Shown: positions 45,210-53,927 of the stretch, one piece after another
Numbering within the stretch: position 1 is the stretch's first letter
How the letters are laid out: each line of letters opens with the position of its first letter
NCBI RefSeq assembly: GCF_000152805.1
Contig: NZ_CH902578.1
Location: forward strand, 2,073,834 to 2,137,833
DNA length: 64,000 nt
Reading direction: 5' to 3'
DNA from: Maritimibacter alkaliphilus HTCC2654
GTDB taxonomy: Bacteria > Pseudomonadota > Alphaproteobacteria > Rhodobacterales > Rhodobacteraceae
Notes under the pieces: model-generated
Told to the model about the DNA's origin: nothing
Database searches by the model: none
The model's input: the letters and a program-made list of their open reading frames with translations, nothing else
Translations under genes and position numbers: made by a program

Positions 45210-46091
45210 ATGTCGGGACCAGACAAGACCCTCGCCATCATCGGTCTGGCCCGAAACACCGCGCCCCACCTGCCCGGAGCCTTCGCGATGATGGAACGGC
45301 TGGCCGCTACCGTCACGCTCGAGCGCGTCATCATCGTCACGAACGACAACGACGACGGCACCGATGCCGTGCTCGATCAAGCCCGGCAAGGACCTTTGCC
45401 GCTGACCATCATCAACATGGACGGGCTGGCATCCGAACACGAGCAGCGGGTGGATCGGCTTGCGGTCGCGCGGCAGGCGTCGCTGGAGGCCCTGTTCGCA
45501 TCCCCGTCCGTGCCCGACTTCACGCTGATCCTCGACATGGACGGGTTGAACAACACGCTGGACCCGGTCGTCGTCAATCGCCTGATGGATGACGCGCACG
45601 GCGACTGGCAGGCGGTGTTCGCGAACCAGCCCAACGCCTATTTCGATATCTACGCGCTACGGCGGCGAAACTGGTGCGACTACAATTTCATGCCGAAACT
45701 GAACCACGAGTGGAAGCAAGTCGCCGGACGCCCGAGGTTCAAACAGCTTCTCAGCCGCCTCAACCCGTTCGACCGGACGCCCAGATCGCGGCAGGAGCTG
45801 AAAATCCGGTATGTCCACCGGCTTCAATACAGAATTCCCGCGGATTATCCGTGGATCGAGGTCGACTCCGCCTTCGGCGGGGCGGGGCTGTATCGCACAG
45901 CGGCGTTGCGCGGCAAAACCTATCGGTCCCGCGGCAGTCAGGGCATGGTGATATGTGAGCATGTGTCGCTCCACGCCCAGATGCGCGCCGAGGGGGCAAG
46001 GTTGTTCATCGTGCTGTGGTTCCTGAACGAAAACCACGAACATCTCGACGCGGCCAGCGGCAGGGCATTCCCGCGAGAGCTTTTGACCTGA
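45210..46091 (+). CDS. Putative glycosyltransferase (GT69/GT-A-like)
   Basis: The 293-residue protein opens with a nucleotide-sugar-binding type strand, TLAIIGLARNTAPHLPGAFA, then IIVTNDNDDGTDAVLDQARQ. A DxD-like LILDMDGLNNTLDP (about residues 112-125) follows, with WQAVFANQPNAYFDIYALRR, a conserved VDSAFGGAGLYRTAALRGKTY segment and CEHVSLHAQMRAEGARLFIV. The arrangement recalls GT69-type mannosyltransferases and related bacterial glycosyltransferases, which I cannot resolve further. It has no membrane segment. It sits alone between two terminators. Confidence 0.65.
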   Translation: MSGPDKTLAIIGLARNTAPHLPGAFAMMERLAATVTLERVIIVTNDNDDGTDAVLDQARQGPLPLTIINMDGLASEHEQRVDRLAVARQASLEALFASPSVPDFTLILDMDGLNNTLDPVVVNRLMDDAHGDWQAVFANQPNAYFDIYALRRRNWCDYNFMPKLNHEWKQVAGRPRFKQLLSRLNPFDRTPRSRQELKIRYVHRLQYRIPADYPWIEVDSAFGGAGLYRTAALRGKTYRSRGSQGMVICEHVSLHAQMRAEGARLFIVLWFLNENHEHLDAASGRAFPRELLT

Positions 46092-46131
46092 CGCGCGGTG
46101 TCGCAGCCGGGCGTCCGTCCACTGCACGAAA

Positions 46132-46155
46132 AAGGGCGCCCCGAAAGGCGCCCTT
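46132..46155. terminator. Bidirectional terminator between the glycosyltransferase gene and rplA
   Basis: AAGGGCGCC pairs with GGCGCCCTT around CCGAAA. A-rich bases lie on the left, so the U-tract is best for the minus-strand rplK-rplA message. Confidence 0.8.
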
Positions 46156-46178
46156 CGTCATTCTGTCTGTCCGTCGGC

Positions 46179-46877
46179 TCAGTTGCCGGTGGCGTTCTCG
46201 ACGTCGATCGAAACGCCCGGTCCCATCGTCGACGAGATCGAGACCTTTTTCAGGTACGACCCCTTCGCGCCGGCCGGCTTGGCTTTCGACACGGCGTCCA
46301 CGAAAGCGCGGACGTTCTCGGCCAGCTTACCTTCGTCGAACGAGGCTTTGCCGATCCCGGCGTGGACAATGCCCGCCTTCTCGACCTTGAACTGAACCTC
46401 ACCGCCCTTGGCGGCTTCCACGGCTTCCTTGATGTCCATGGTCACGGTGCCGACCTTCGGGTTCGGCATCAGGTTGCGCGGACCCAGAACCTTACCCAGA
46501 CGGCCGACGACGGGCATCATGTCCGGGGTGGCGATGCAGCGGTCGAAGTCGATCTTGCCGCCTTGCACGGTTTCCATCAGGTCTTCGGCGCCCACGATGT
46601 CGGCGCCAGCGGCCTTGGCTTCCTCAGCCTTGTCGCCACGGGCGAAGACGGCCACGCGGACCTCTTTGCCGGTGCCGTTCGGCAGGCTGACCTTGCCACG
46701 GACCATCTGGTCGGCGTGACGCGGGTCGACGCCGAGGTTCATGGCGATCTCGACCGACTCGTCGAACTTGGCCGATGCGTTGGCTTTCACCAGCGCGACG
46801 GCTTCCTCGACGGTGACGAACTCTTTGCCGGCGAAAGCTTCGCGGGCAGCGGCGGTGCGTTTTCCGAGCTTTGCCAT
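46179..46877 (-). CDS. rplA: Large ribosomal subunit protein uL1
   Basis: uL1 forms the mobile E-site stalk and in E. coli represses its own operon. The 232-residue product [20 protein letters not shown] includes [46 protein letters not shown] and the end [20 protein letters not shown]-type strand. It starts one base after rplK. Confidence 0.98.
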   Translation of the reverse strand: MAKLGKRTAAAREAFAGKEFVTVEEAVALVKANASAKFDESVEIAMNLGVDPRHADQMVRGKVSLPNGTGKEVRVAVFARGDKAEEAKAAGADIVGAEDLMETVQGGKIDFDRCIATPDMMPVVGRLGKVLGPRNLMPNPKVGTVTMDIKEAVEAAKGGEVQFKVEKAGIVHAGIGKASFDEGKLAENVRAFVDAVSKAKPAGAKGSYLKKVSISSTMGPGVSIDVENATGN

Positions 46878-46878
46878 C

Positions 46879-47304
46879 TTACTTCACCTCGATGCCCATG
46901 GAGCGGGCGGAACCCAGGATGATCTGCATCGCAGCTTCGACGTCGTTCGCGTTCAGGTCTTTCATTTTCGCTTCCGCGATTTCCTTGACCTGAGCGGCGG
47001 TCACGGTGCCCACGGTCTCACGACCCGGGTTGTTCGCGCCCGACTTCAGCTTGGCGGCCTTCTTCAGGAAGTACGACGCCGGCGGCGTCTTGATGTCCAT
47101 CGTGAAGGACTTGTCCTGATAGTAGGTGATCTCGGTGGGGCAAGGGGCACCCTGCTCCATCTCCTGCGTCTTGGCGTTGAACGCCTTGCAGAATTCCATG
47201 ATGTTGATGCCGCGCTGACCCAGGGCGGGGCCCACGGGCGGCGACGGGTTGGCTTGACCTGCAGGGATCTGCAGCTTCATCTTGCCAGCAAGCTTCTTGG
47301 CCAT
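46879..47304 (-). CDS. rplK: Large ribosomal subunit protein uL11
   Basis: uL11 sits at the GTPase centre and is needed for stringent-factor activation. The 141-residue product [20 protein letters not shown] contains [20 protein letters not shown] and, at the C-terminal RNA-binding domain, [20 protein letters not shown] with [13 protein letters not shown]. It is the first gene of the rplK-rplA pair, with its own promoter. Confidence 0.98.
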   Translation of the reverse strand: MAKKLAGKMKLQIPAGQANPSPPVGPALGQRGINIMEFCKAFNAKTQEMEQGAPCPTEITYYQDKSFTMDIKTPPASYFLKKAAKLKSGANNPGRETVGTVTAAQVKEIAEAKMKDLNANDVEAAMQIILGSARSMGIEVK

Positions 47305-47442
47305 CCGGCCTCTCCTTCTTCCAACAGCCTCAGGGCGCGCCCTTCAGCTTGATGTTGCCGTGGTCAGGTCCGACGATCGCGACCGCCTCGCCTCCCACAC
47401 GAATAGGACAGGGCTCACCCTTGGGCGTCCCTGAACGGGGCG

Positions 47443-47471
47443 GCAATACGCAACTCGGGCACACATTGCAA
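47443..47471 (-). promoter_or_regulatory. Sigma70-type promoter of rplK-rplA
   Basis: On the minus strand TTGCAA (47471-47466) and TATTGC (47448-47443) are 17 bases apart. A leader of about 130 bases precedes rplK. Confidence 0.5.
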
Positions 47472-47518
47472 GCGATTCCCCCCTTTTGGGCCGGCCCCGC
47501 GCAGGCTAGCGTTCCGCC

Positions 47519-47902
47519 ATGAAGTATTCCGTCTCCATCGACGTGCCCGACCTTGCCAAAGGCATCGCGTTCTACACCGATGTCTTCGGCGTGCAGGAAG
47601 TCGCCCGGCCCATCGACGTCTACGCGGTCCTGCGCGGGAGCGGCGGACAGGCATTCGGGATCATCCAGAAACCCGAAGGCTCCGAGCCCGCGCCCGAAAC
47701 GGACGACCGCCGTCACTACACCCGCCACTGGACTCCCGTTCATATGGACATCGAGGTCGATGATTTCGACGCCACGCTCGACCGTCTGACAGCCGCGGGC
47801 GGCACCGTCGAACAGGTCTTCGACATGGAGAACCGCCCCAAGACCGCCTTTTGCGCCGACCCGTTCGGCAATGGCTTCTGCCTGATGGAGACCCGCGACT
47901 GA
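47519..47902 (+). CDS. VOC-family (glyoxalase/bleomycin-resistance fold) protein
   Basis: The 127-residue product has the paired beta-alpha-beta-beta-beta modules of the vicinal-oxygen-chelate fold: MKYSVSIDVPDLAKGIAFYT, DVFGVQEVARPIDVYAVLRG, then HWTPVHMDIEVDDFDATLDR and FCADPFGNGFCLMETRD. Histidine and glutamate metal-ligand positions (VHMDIEV, LMETRD) are present. Substrate unknown. Its stop shares a base with the start of the next gene (TGATG), giving a two-gene operon. Confidence 0.9.
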   Translation: MKYSVSIDVPDLAKGIAFYTDVFGVQEVARPIDVYAVLRGSGGQAFGIIQKPEGSEPAPETDDRRHYTRHWTPVHMDIEVDDFDATLDRLTAAGGTVEQVFDMENRPKTAFCADPFGNGFCLMETRD

Positions 47903-48528
47903 TGGCGATGATTACCGACATCGAAGACTACTTCACCCGTGGCTGCGGCCGTTGCGACCGCTTCGACACCCCGGACTGCTCGATCCAGCAGTGGAAAGAG
48001 GGCCAGAACAAGCTACGGCAGATCTGTCTCGACGTGGGCCTGTCCGAACACGTGAAATGGGCGCATCCCGTCTACATGCACGCGGACCGAAACATCGCGA
48101 TGATGGGGGCGTTTCGCGGCGACTACCGCTTCACCTTCATGAACGGCGGCTTTCTGAAAGACCCCGAGGGGGTGCTGGAAACCGCCGGGCCGAACTCGGT
48201 CGTGAAGAACGTGCTCTACTTCACCACGAACGACGGCCCCGCGAAGATGGAGCCGATCATCCGCGCCTACCTTGCCGAGCTGATGGATTACGCCGAGCGC
48301 GGAGTGAAGCCCCCCAAGGTCGAGCGCGAGATCGAGATGCCGGACGAACTGGTCGAGGCGCTGGACGGCGACCCCGAGCTTGCCGAAGCCTTCTTCGCCC
48401 TCACGCCGGGGCGGCAGAAAAGCTATGCCTTCAACTTGGCTCAGGCCAAGAAGCCCGAGACCCGCTTTGCCCGGATCGAAAAGTTCCGCGACAAGATCTT
48501 TGCGGGCAAGGGCGCAATGGAACGGTAG
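47902..48528 (+). CDS. YdeI/OmpD-associated family protein (DUF1801 plus OmdA-like C-terminus)
   Basis: The 208-residue protein MAMITDIEDYFTRGCGRCDR has a DUF1801-type N-terminal domain (KLRQICLDVGLSEHVKWAHPVYMHADRNIA, FRGDYRFTFMNGGFLKDPEG) and an OmdA/YdeI-like C-terminal helical region (MPDELVEALDGDPELAEAFF, ALTPGRQKSYAFNLAQAKKP, RFARIEKFRDKIFAGKG). Members are uncharacterised, some linked to polymyxin or peptide stress. It is translationally coupled to the VOC gene and converges on nusG. Confidence 0.85.
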   Translation: MAMITDIEDYFTRGCGRCDRFDTPDCSIQQWKEGQNKLRQICLDVGLSEHVKWAHPVYMHADRNIAMMGAFRGDYRFTFMNGGFLKDPEGVLETAGPNSVVKNVLYFTTNDGPAKMEPIIRAYLAELMDYAERGVKPPKVEREIEMPDELVEALDGDPELAEAFFALTPGRQKSYAFNLAQAKKPETRFARIEKFRDKIFAGKGAMER

Positions 48529-48536
48529 ACATGCAA

Positions 48537-48562
48537 AAGGCGCCACAGGGTCGCGGCGCCTT
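48537..48562. terminator. Bidirectional terminator between the YdeI-like gene and nusG
   Basis: AAGGCGCC pairs with GGCGCCTT around a ten-base loop, 20 bases past the nusG stop. Confidence 0.75.
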
Positions 48563-48582
48563 CCCGAAATTCCGGTAGGGGA

Positions 48583-49116
48583 TCAGCCCTGCTTGGACAC
48601 CTGCGTGTATTCCAGCTCGACCGGAGTGGCGCGACCGAAGATCGACACCGACACCTTGAGGCGCTGGTTGTCCTCGTCCACGCCCTCGACCATGCCGTCG
48701 AAGCCCTCGAACGGGCCGTCGGTGACCGCGACCTTTTCGCCGATCTCGAAGGTGATGAGCGTACGCGGCGCTTCCACGCCCTCCTCGACGCGGCCCAGGA
48801 TCGCTTCGACCTCGGCATCGCGCATCGGCATCGGGCGGCCCTGCGGCCCGAGGAACCCGGTGACGCGGTTGATCGAGTTCACGAGGTGATAGCCCTCGTC
48901 CGACATTTCCATGTGGACCAGCACGTAGCCGGGCATAAAGCGGCGCTCGGTCGTGACCTTCTTGCCGCGGCGCACTTCGATGACTTCTTCGGTCGGAACG
49001 AGCACTTCGTCGATTTCGTCTTCCAGCCCGGCTTCCGCCACGGAGGTCTTGATCTGCTCGGCGATCTTCTTCTCGAAGTTCGAGAGAACGCTCACCGAAT
49101 ACCACCGTTTCGCCAT
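48583..49116 (-). CDS. nusG: Transcription termination/antitermination factor NusG
   Basis: NusG binds RNA polymerase through its NGN domain and Rho or uS10 through its KOW domain. The ATG at 49116 gives 177 residues, MAKRWYSVSVLSNFEKKIAE, with the NGN motif RRFMPGYVLVHMEMSDEGYH and a C-terminal KOW segment GEKVAVTDGPFEGFDGMVEG. Twenty-six in-frame codons upstream are not in the family. It lies 189 bases after secE. Confidence 0.97.
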   Translation of the reverse strand: MAKRWYSVSVLSNFEKKIAEQIKTSVAEAGLEDEIDEVLVPTEEVIEVRRGKKVTTERRFMPGYVLVHMEMSDEGYHLVNSINRVTGFLGPQGRPMPMRDAEVEAILGRVEEGVEAPRTLITFEIGEKVAVTDGPFEGFDGMVEGVDEDNQRLKVSVSIFGRATPVELEYTQVSKQG

Positions 49117-49305
49117 CGTGCTTGTCCTGTTCCTGCGGGCGACGTGAGCCGCCTTTTTCAACTTTTGCCCCGGACTTAAAAAACGGGCGTGCAACTCGAA
49201 TCATTGCACGCCTCATGGGGAATGGTGGGTCAGATACCCCCCTCTCGCCGGATTTTCAAGCCTCGGCGCGCCAAGGCCCGATCCCGCGAAATGCCGGGGG
49301 ACGTG

Positions 49306-49503
49306 TCAGCCGAGGAAGGACAGAAGCCCGGTCAGACCCGAGCGGATCGCAAGGTCGACGAGCGAGAAAAACACGGCGACGAGCGCGGTCAGCGCGATGA
49401 CCATGCCCGAGGTCAGCATGACTTCGCGGCGGGTCGGCCAGGTGACTTTCGACACCTCGGAACGGACCTGCTGAATGAACTGGAACGGGTTGGTTCTTGC
49501 CAT
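49306..49503 (-). CDS. secE: Preprotein translocase subunit SecE
   Basis: SecE clamps SecY. The 65-residue product MARTNPFQFIQQVRSEVSKV has the amphipathic helix VTWPTRREVMLTSGMVIALT and a single membrane segment, the minimal single-helix form. The secE-nusG order is standard. A separate promoter was not identified in the 85 bases upstream, which follow an unrecognised membrane-protein gene. Confidence 0.95.
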   Translation of the reverse strand: MARTNPFQFIQQVRSEVSKVTWPTRREVMLTSGMVIALTALVAVFFSLVDLAIRSGLTGLLSFLG

Positions 49504-49588
49504 GATCGTGCCTTCTCGTGAACGAGGGGCAGATACGCCACCGGGCGCGGGTTTTCAACCCGCATCCGCATGTTCGCGCCCTTCGCCC

Positions 49589-51331
49589 TTATCTCAGCGC
49601 GCGCGCCTGTTCCGCGAAACGGTCGAACGGGTCCGCTTTCATCCGGTCGCGCATGTCCGCGTTGACCGCCGTCGGGGTTGACGGCTTGCCGCGCCCCGCC
49701 GACTTCACCCATGCGCGGCTGCCCGACAGGCGCTCGGCTGCCTTCTGCACAGGCTGGGGCGTGGCCCCTGTCGCCGGGTCCGCGGCACGCGGGATGATCT
49801 GTGGCGTTTCGCCTTTTGCATTTCGCGACGCGCCCAGCCCGCTCAGGACCGAAAGCGCCATGAGAAAACCGGCGACGGCGAACAGGGGCATCGGTTGGGC
49901 GAACGGATCGAAACCGTTGATCGGCAGGCTCACCAGGGCCGTGCCCTTCGAGTTCAGGTAACCGATCACGGCGAGCAGGGCTGCAAGGCCGAAAAGCGCC
50001 CGTGCCCCTGCGCCCCTGCGCGCAGTCTTTGGGCGCGCGGGCGCGTCTTCGGACTCCGGCTCATCCGCCGCGGTCGCCATCGCCGGTTCGGGTTCGGCGC
50101 TCTCCACGGTCGTGCCGACCGATCTGTCACCGCGCAGAATCGCGCGCAGATCATTCATCGACAACCCGGCGGCCCGCATCGCTTTCTGACGTGAACCGAT
50201 CCGGACGAAAAACGCGAAGACCGCCCCGATGGCGAACAGCGCGAGCAGGGCGGATCCGAGGAGCGCCGCGAGCACCGCGAAGTCCTGCCCATATTTCTGA
50301 GCCACCACCCACACGCCCGAACCCGCCGCGACGGCGAGAAGCACGAGCCGGACGAGCGTTTTCCTGAAATGTCCCTTCAGCGCAAAATGCGCGGCGACCG
50401 CCGCCTCGGCCTCGCCCGTCAGCACGCGTTCCGGCGCGGCTTCGGCCCCCTCCGCCGCGTCGCCCTTCGACTGGACCGGCGCGCCACGGGTCGCCAGCCG
50501 CCCAAGCGGGCTGTCGGGTGAAATGTCCTTCGACAGTTCGACGTCGCGGCGCTTGGCCTTGAACGTGTAATCGTAGTCATGCGCCTTGTTCGCCCCGGCC
50601 GGCGGCTGCACCTGCACGGCCTTGCGCGGGTCGATGGCGCGGGACGCCTCGCTCGGCTTGCGCCCCCAGCCGAAGACGCGCTTGGCCAGACCCAACAGGG
50701 CGATGGCCAGCGCGGCGGCCCAGAACTGCTTGCGGGCAAGTTCCGGCGCGCCCTGCGCGGCCAAAGCCGCTTCCCGCCCCGCAAGAAAGGGTTCGAGGTA
50801 AAAGAAGTCGTCCGCCTTTCGCAGACCCTGTTCTTCGATGGCATCCGAAACCATCGAGGACATGGAATCATACCCGGAGGCGAACCCGCCCAGCCGGAAC
50901 AGGGGCTCGTCCTTCTGGTAGGACACGATGTAATCTTCGATGTGATCGACGAAGTAATCCTTGTCGCGCTCGGTGAGCACGATCGCCGCGCGCACGGTCC
51001 GCGACGACGGATCGTCACCCATGCCGAACACCATGTAGAGATACCGCTCCGAGGTCTTCACCCCGTTCGTGCGCTTGGTCAGCGTGTAGTTGTAGTCGGT
51101 GTTGATCCAGCCCAGCACGTTCACTTCACCGGCAGGCCCGATATGCACGTCCTCGTCGAATAGCGACAGATCGATGGGAAACGGCGCGCCAAGGTCCAGC
51201 GCGGCCTCACGCTCGGCTTCGGTCTCGAGTTCGTGCTTGTAGACCTCGTTCCCCAGATACGCCACGCCGCCCGCGATCGGGACATAGGCCCACCACGGCA
51301 GCAGGAAAAAGAGGATGATCAGCCTTTGCAC
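49589..51331 (-). CDS. Unrecognised multi-domain membrane protein upstream of secE
   Basis: The product of about 580 residues begins with a hydrophobic segment (LIILFFLLPWWAYVPIAGGV), then a hydrophilic part with IGPAGEVNVLGWINTDYNYT and SERYLYMVFGMGDDPSSRTV, consistent with an extracytoplasmic domain. A helix (WAAALAIALLGLAKRVFGW), a charged linker, two helices (LVRLVLLAVAAGSGVWVVA, LAALLGSALLALFAIGAVFA), another linker and a final pair near ALFGLAALLAVIGYL and LFAVAGFLMALSVLSGLG follow. I recognise no family. A GTG at 51331 is taken as the start because it follows a GGGG ribosome-binding-like stretch; a TTG at 51364 would add 11 residues. It lies between tRNA-Trp and secE on the same strand. 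Confidence 0.75.
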   Translation of the reverse strand: MQRLIILFFLLPWWAYVPIAGGVAYLGNEVYKHELETEAEREAALDLGAPFPIDLSLFDEDVHIGPAGEVNVLGWINTDYNYTLTKRTNGVKTSERYLYMVFGMGDDPSSRTVRAAIVLTERDKDYFVDHIEDYIVSYQKDEPLFRLGGFASGYDSMSSMVSDAIEEQGLRKADDFFYLEPFLAGREAALAAQGAPELARKQFWAAALAIALLGLAKRVFGWGRKPSEASRAIDPRKAVQVQPPAGANKAHDYDYTFKAKRRDVELSKDISPDSPLGRLATRGAPVQSKGDAAEGAEAAPERVLTGEAEAAVAAHFALKGHFRKTLVRLVLLAVAAGSGVWVVAQKYGQDFAVLAALLGSALLALFAIGAVFAFFVRIGSRQKAMRAAGLSMNDLRAILRGDRSVGTTVESAEPEPAMATAADEPESEDAPARPKTARRGAGARALFGLAALLAVIGYLNSKGTALVSLPINGFDPFAQPMPLFAVAGFLMALSVLSGLGASRNAKGETPQIIPRAADPATGATPQPVQKAAERLSGSRAWVKSAGRGKPSTPTAVNADMRDRMKADPFDRFAEQARALR

Positions 51332-51472
51332 GCCAGAACCCCGAAGCAAACTCGCCACGCACAAGACAACAGGCGAAATCGGGCGTGATTGGGGCCGATA
51401 CGGGGAAAATGCGGGGGAATCGGTGCGACCGATGCGGCAAACCGTAGCAATTCAATGCTTTGCGGAAGGTGG

Positions 51473-51548
51473 TGGCAGGGGCAGCAGGGTTCGAACCCGC
51501 GACCTACGGTTTTGGAGACCGTCGCTCTACCAGCTGAGCTATACCCCT
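51473..51548 (-). tRNA. trnW: tRNA-Trp (anticodon CCA)
   Basis: On the minus strand the 76-base gene runs AGGGGTA-TA-GCTC... with an acceptor stem AGGGGTA/TGCCCCT, an anticodon stem ACGGT/ACCGT with loop CTCCAAA (anticodon CCA), a T-arm GCGGGTTCGAACCCTGC, discriminator G and an encoded CCA end. The tRNA-Trp then secE-nusG order is common in bacteria. Confidence 0.97.
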
Positions 51549-51643
51549 AGGACCGGGCTGGGAGATACGACAGCCCGCCGCCCGTTTCAAGGGCAATTCG
51601 CGCCCGGCTTGGCGGGTCATGGGCGCCGTGCTAATCGCAGTCC

Positions 51644-52476
51644 ATGACATTGCGCGACACGTCCGTTTTCGACGAAAGCCCGTGGCTGGCGGGCGGGCCC
51701 GACCGGCTCGGTCCGGCCAGAGCGGTCCCGACCATGCTTGCCCATGAAGAGGAACTTCTGCTCTACTGGCTCACCGCCGCATGGGCGCAAGGGTCCGGCG
51801 CGGTCGTCGATCTGGGCTGTTTCGCGGGCGGGTCGACCGCGCGGCTGGCCGAAGGTCAGCGGGAGGCCGGGCATGGTGCGCCCATCCACGCCTACGACCG
51901 GTTCGGCGCGGACGAGGCGACGAAGCGCCGGTTTCTCTACCCCGCCGGGGTCGCCCGTTTCGAGGGCGAAGACCTGCTTCCGGCGGCGACGGCGCTCCTC
52001 TCCCCGTGGCTGGATCGCATCTCGCTTCACAAGGAAGACCTGAAAGACACGGTCTGGCCGGATGAACCCATCGAAATCCTCGTGGTGGACGCCTCCAAAT
52101 CGACCGCGACGCTCGACGCTATCGCCCGCACATTCTACCCGGCGCTCCAGCCCGGCGCCATCGTCGTGCACTGCGGCGCGCTGCACTGGCGCGAGCCGTG
52201 GGTGATGGCCCAGATGCTGCTCATGCGCGACTGGTCACCCCGCTCGCCCATGCCCATAACACGACCTTCGCCTTTCATGTGACGCGAACGCCCGACTCGC
52301 GCGCGATCGAGGAAGGGCTGACGGCGGGACTTCGCGACAAGGCTCTTGCGGCGATCCTGAATTCGAACCGGGCGCTGTTCGAGGATTACGGCACCACCGA
52401 CCAGCTCGACACGATGATGGCCGCCATCGCGGCCTCACCCGGCGTGCGCGACGCATGGAAGATGTCACGCCCCTGA
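51644..52476 (+). pseudogene. Methyltransferase-like gene with a frameshift
   Basis: The first 196 or so codons read MTLRDTSVFDESPWLAGGPD, a Rossmann-like VVDLGCFAGGSTARLAEGQR, IHAYDRFGADEATKRRF and IEILVVDASKSTATLDAIAR, matching a class I methyltransferase-type fold. After LLMRDW (about 52235) the frame goes wrong and stops at 52282. The continuing, family-like sequence (TPLAHAHNTTFAFHVTRTPD to AWKMSRP, ending 52476) is in the frame one step back. Adding one T to TGGTCACC (giving TGG-TTC-ACC) restores a 277-residue protein. It is a recent frameshift or a read error. Substrate unknown. Confidence 0.75.
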
Positions 52477-52562
52477 CCCCTTCTTCGGTCTACAAATACC
52501 TCGGGGAGGTCTGGAGGGGCTGGCCCCTCAGACGGGTCGGGGCAGCTCGCTGCCCCGAAACC

Positions 52563-52931
52563 TCAGACCAGCGCGAAAGCCATCATCAAAAGTCCGACGA
52601 CCGCCACCACCCAAGCCAGCGTGCGCAGGCCGGGGATCGCGACCATGTAGAGCGGCAGATAGGCCACCCGCGCCAGCACGAAAATCGCCGCGCCCAACGT
52701 GGCGTCGGCCTCCAGCACCACCGCGAGCAAGGCCAGCACGATGAAGACCGGCAGGCTTTCCTGCCAGTTGGCAAGGGCGCGGCGCGCGCGGCCCGTCACC
52801 GGCGACGGCTCGGGCAGATCGTCCCGCCCGCCCATATGGCGCGACACGCCTTCGGTCGGGAAAAACAGCATCGTCGGGGTGAAGACATAGACCGCGTGCA
52901 GGATCAGCGCGGCGAAAATCCAGAACAACAT
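52563..52931 (-). CDS. MAPEG-family membrane protein
   Basis: The 122-residue protein has four membrane segments and the MAPEG pattern: MLFWIFAALILHAVYVFTPT, a loop with GVSRHMGGRDDLPEPSPVTG, RARRALANWQESLPVFIVLA (the conserved R-A-x-x-N-x-x-E motif) and VLARVAYLPLYMVAIPGLRT. MAPEG proteins include glutathione-dependent eicosanoid enzymes and microsomal transferases, while bacterial members are mostly of unknown function. It is a single gene with no evident operon partner. Confidence 0.9.
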   Translation of the reverse strand: MLFWIFAALILHAVYVFTPTMLFFPTEGVSRHMGGRDDLPEPSPVTGRARRALANWQESLPVFIVLALLAVVLEADATLGAAIFVLARVAYLPLYMVAIPGLRTLAWVVAVVGLLMMAFALV

Positions 52932-52994
52932 GAAACTCTCCTCCGTTCACGGGGGCGAGCGTAGCGGCGCGCGGGCGATCCGCCAATTGTCGTG

Positions 52995-53384
52995 TCAGTG
53001 CTTGGCCACCCTGTCGCCGTGATGTGACACGATGGTCGCAAGGTCCTCGGGCGGGGTCTTGGACGGCAGGAAGGCGCAGGCATTGGGGCTCATCGAAAAC
53101 ACCAGCCCGTCCGAGAAAAAGGACGACGCGGTGACGAACACGACCTTGGCGGCCGGATGCCGGTAAGCGGCGTAATCCGCCACGGCCATCGCGCCCGACC
53201 CCGGCAGGTCGAGGTCCGCGACGATCATGTCGACATGCCCTTCGCGCAGGCGGTCGAATCCGGCCTCGGCCGTCTGGGTCAAGGTCACCCTCGCCCCTTC
53301 CCGTTCCAGATGCCTTTGCCAAAGGCGTCCAAGATCCGGATCCGTTTCTACGATCAGGACATCCAAAGAATCACTCGGCTTCAC
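52995..53384 (-). CDS. Stand-alone response-regulator receiver domain
   Basis: The 129-residue protein is a single receiver domain with the acidic pocket ETD (E13, D15), phospho-acceptor D57 in IVADLDLPG, T85 in VFVTASS and K109 in LPSKTPP. There is no DNA-binding or enzymatic output, so it would act by protein contact, like CheY, or as a phosphate sink. No histidine kinase lies nearby. The start MKPSDSLDVL is the first available and is reasonable. Confidence 0.92.
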   Translation of the reverse strand: MKPSDSLDVLIVETDPDLGRLWQRHLEREGARVTLTQTAEAGFDRLREGHVDMIVADLDLPGSGAMAVADYAAYRHPAAKVVFVTASSFFSDGLVFSMSPNACAFLPSKTPPEDLATIVSHHGDRVAKH

Positions 53385-53552
53385 TCGCTTTCCGGTTGCG
53401 TGTGTAACCTCACTCTACACCATGCGCATCACCACGGGAAATTAACGTTTCCCTACGGGTTTGGAAACCTGACCCGATAAACTTGGATAACGGCCCGATC
53501 CCATTGCTTTCGGGGCCGATTTGGGTTTCATGCGGGGCGCGAAAGGACCGCC

Positions 53553-53927
53553 ATGACACCGACCTGGATCACCATCTGCGACACCTGCAAACGCGACGAC
53601 TGGGCCGCGAAGGGGGTCGAGCGCACCGACGGGCAGGCGCTTTCCGAACTGGTCGAAGCCGCCGCCCGCGGCACCGCGCTGCGCGTTCGGCGCACGAGTT
53701 GCCTGATGGGATGCGATCACTCCTGCAACGTCGCGGTGCAGGCCGCAGGGAAGCTGAACTACACGCTCGGGCGGTTCGAGCCTACGGGCGAGGCGGCGCA
53801 GGGCATCGTGGACTGGGCCGTTCTGCATTCGGAAAGCGAAACCGGGCAGGTGCCCTATCGGACATGGCCGGTCGCGGTGAAGGGGCACTTCGTCACCCGC
53901 CATCCCCCTCTGCCCGAGGGCGAATGA
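53553..53927 (+). CDS. DUF1636 metal-binding-like protein, B12-locus copy 1
   Basis: The 124-residue protein has the DUF1636 cysteine pattern: ICDTCKRDDW near the N-terminus and RTSCLMGCDHSCNVAVQ in the middle, five cysteines likely to bind iron or an iron-sulfur cluster. It is repeatedly found beside cobalamin synthesis genes and is thought to act with them, but its reaction is unknown. Its stop overlaps the cobC start by four bases (ATGA), linking it to the pathway. A related copy is at 63063-63362. Confidence 0.85.
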   Translation: MTPTWITICDTCKRDDWAAKGVERTDGQALSELVEAAARGTALRVRRTSCLMGCDHSCNVAVQAAGKLNYTLGRFEPTGEAAQGIVDWAVLHSESETGQVPYRTWPVAVKGHFVTRHPPLPEGE

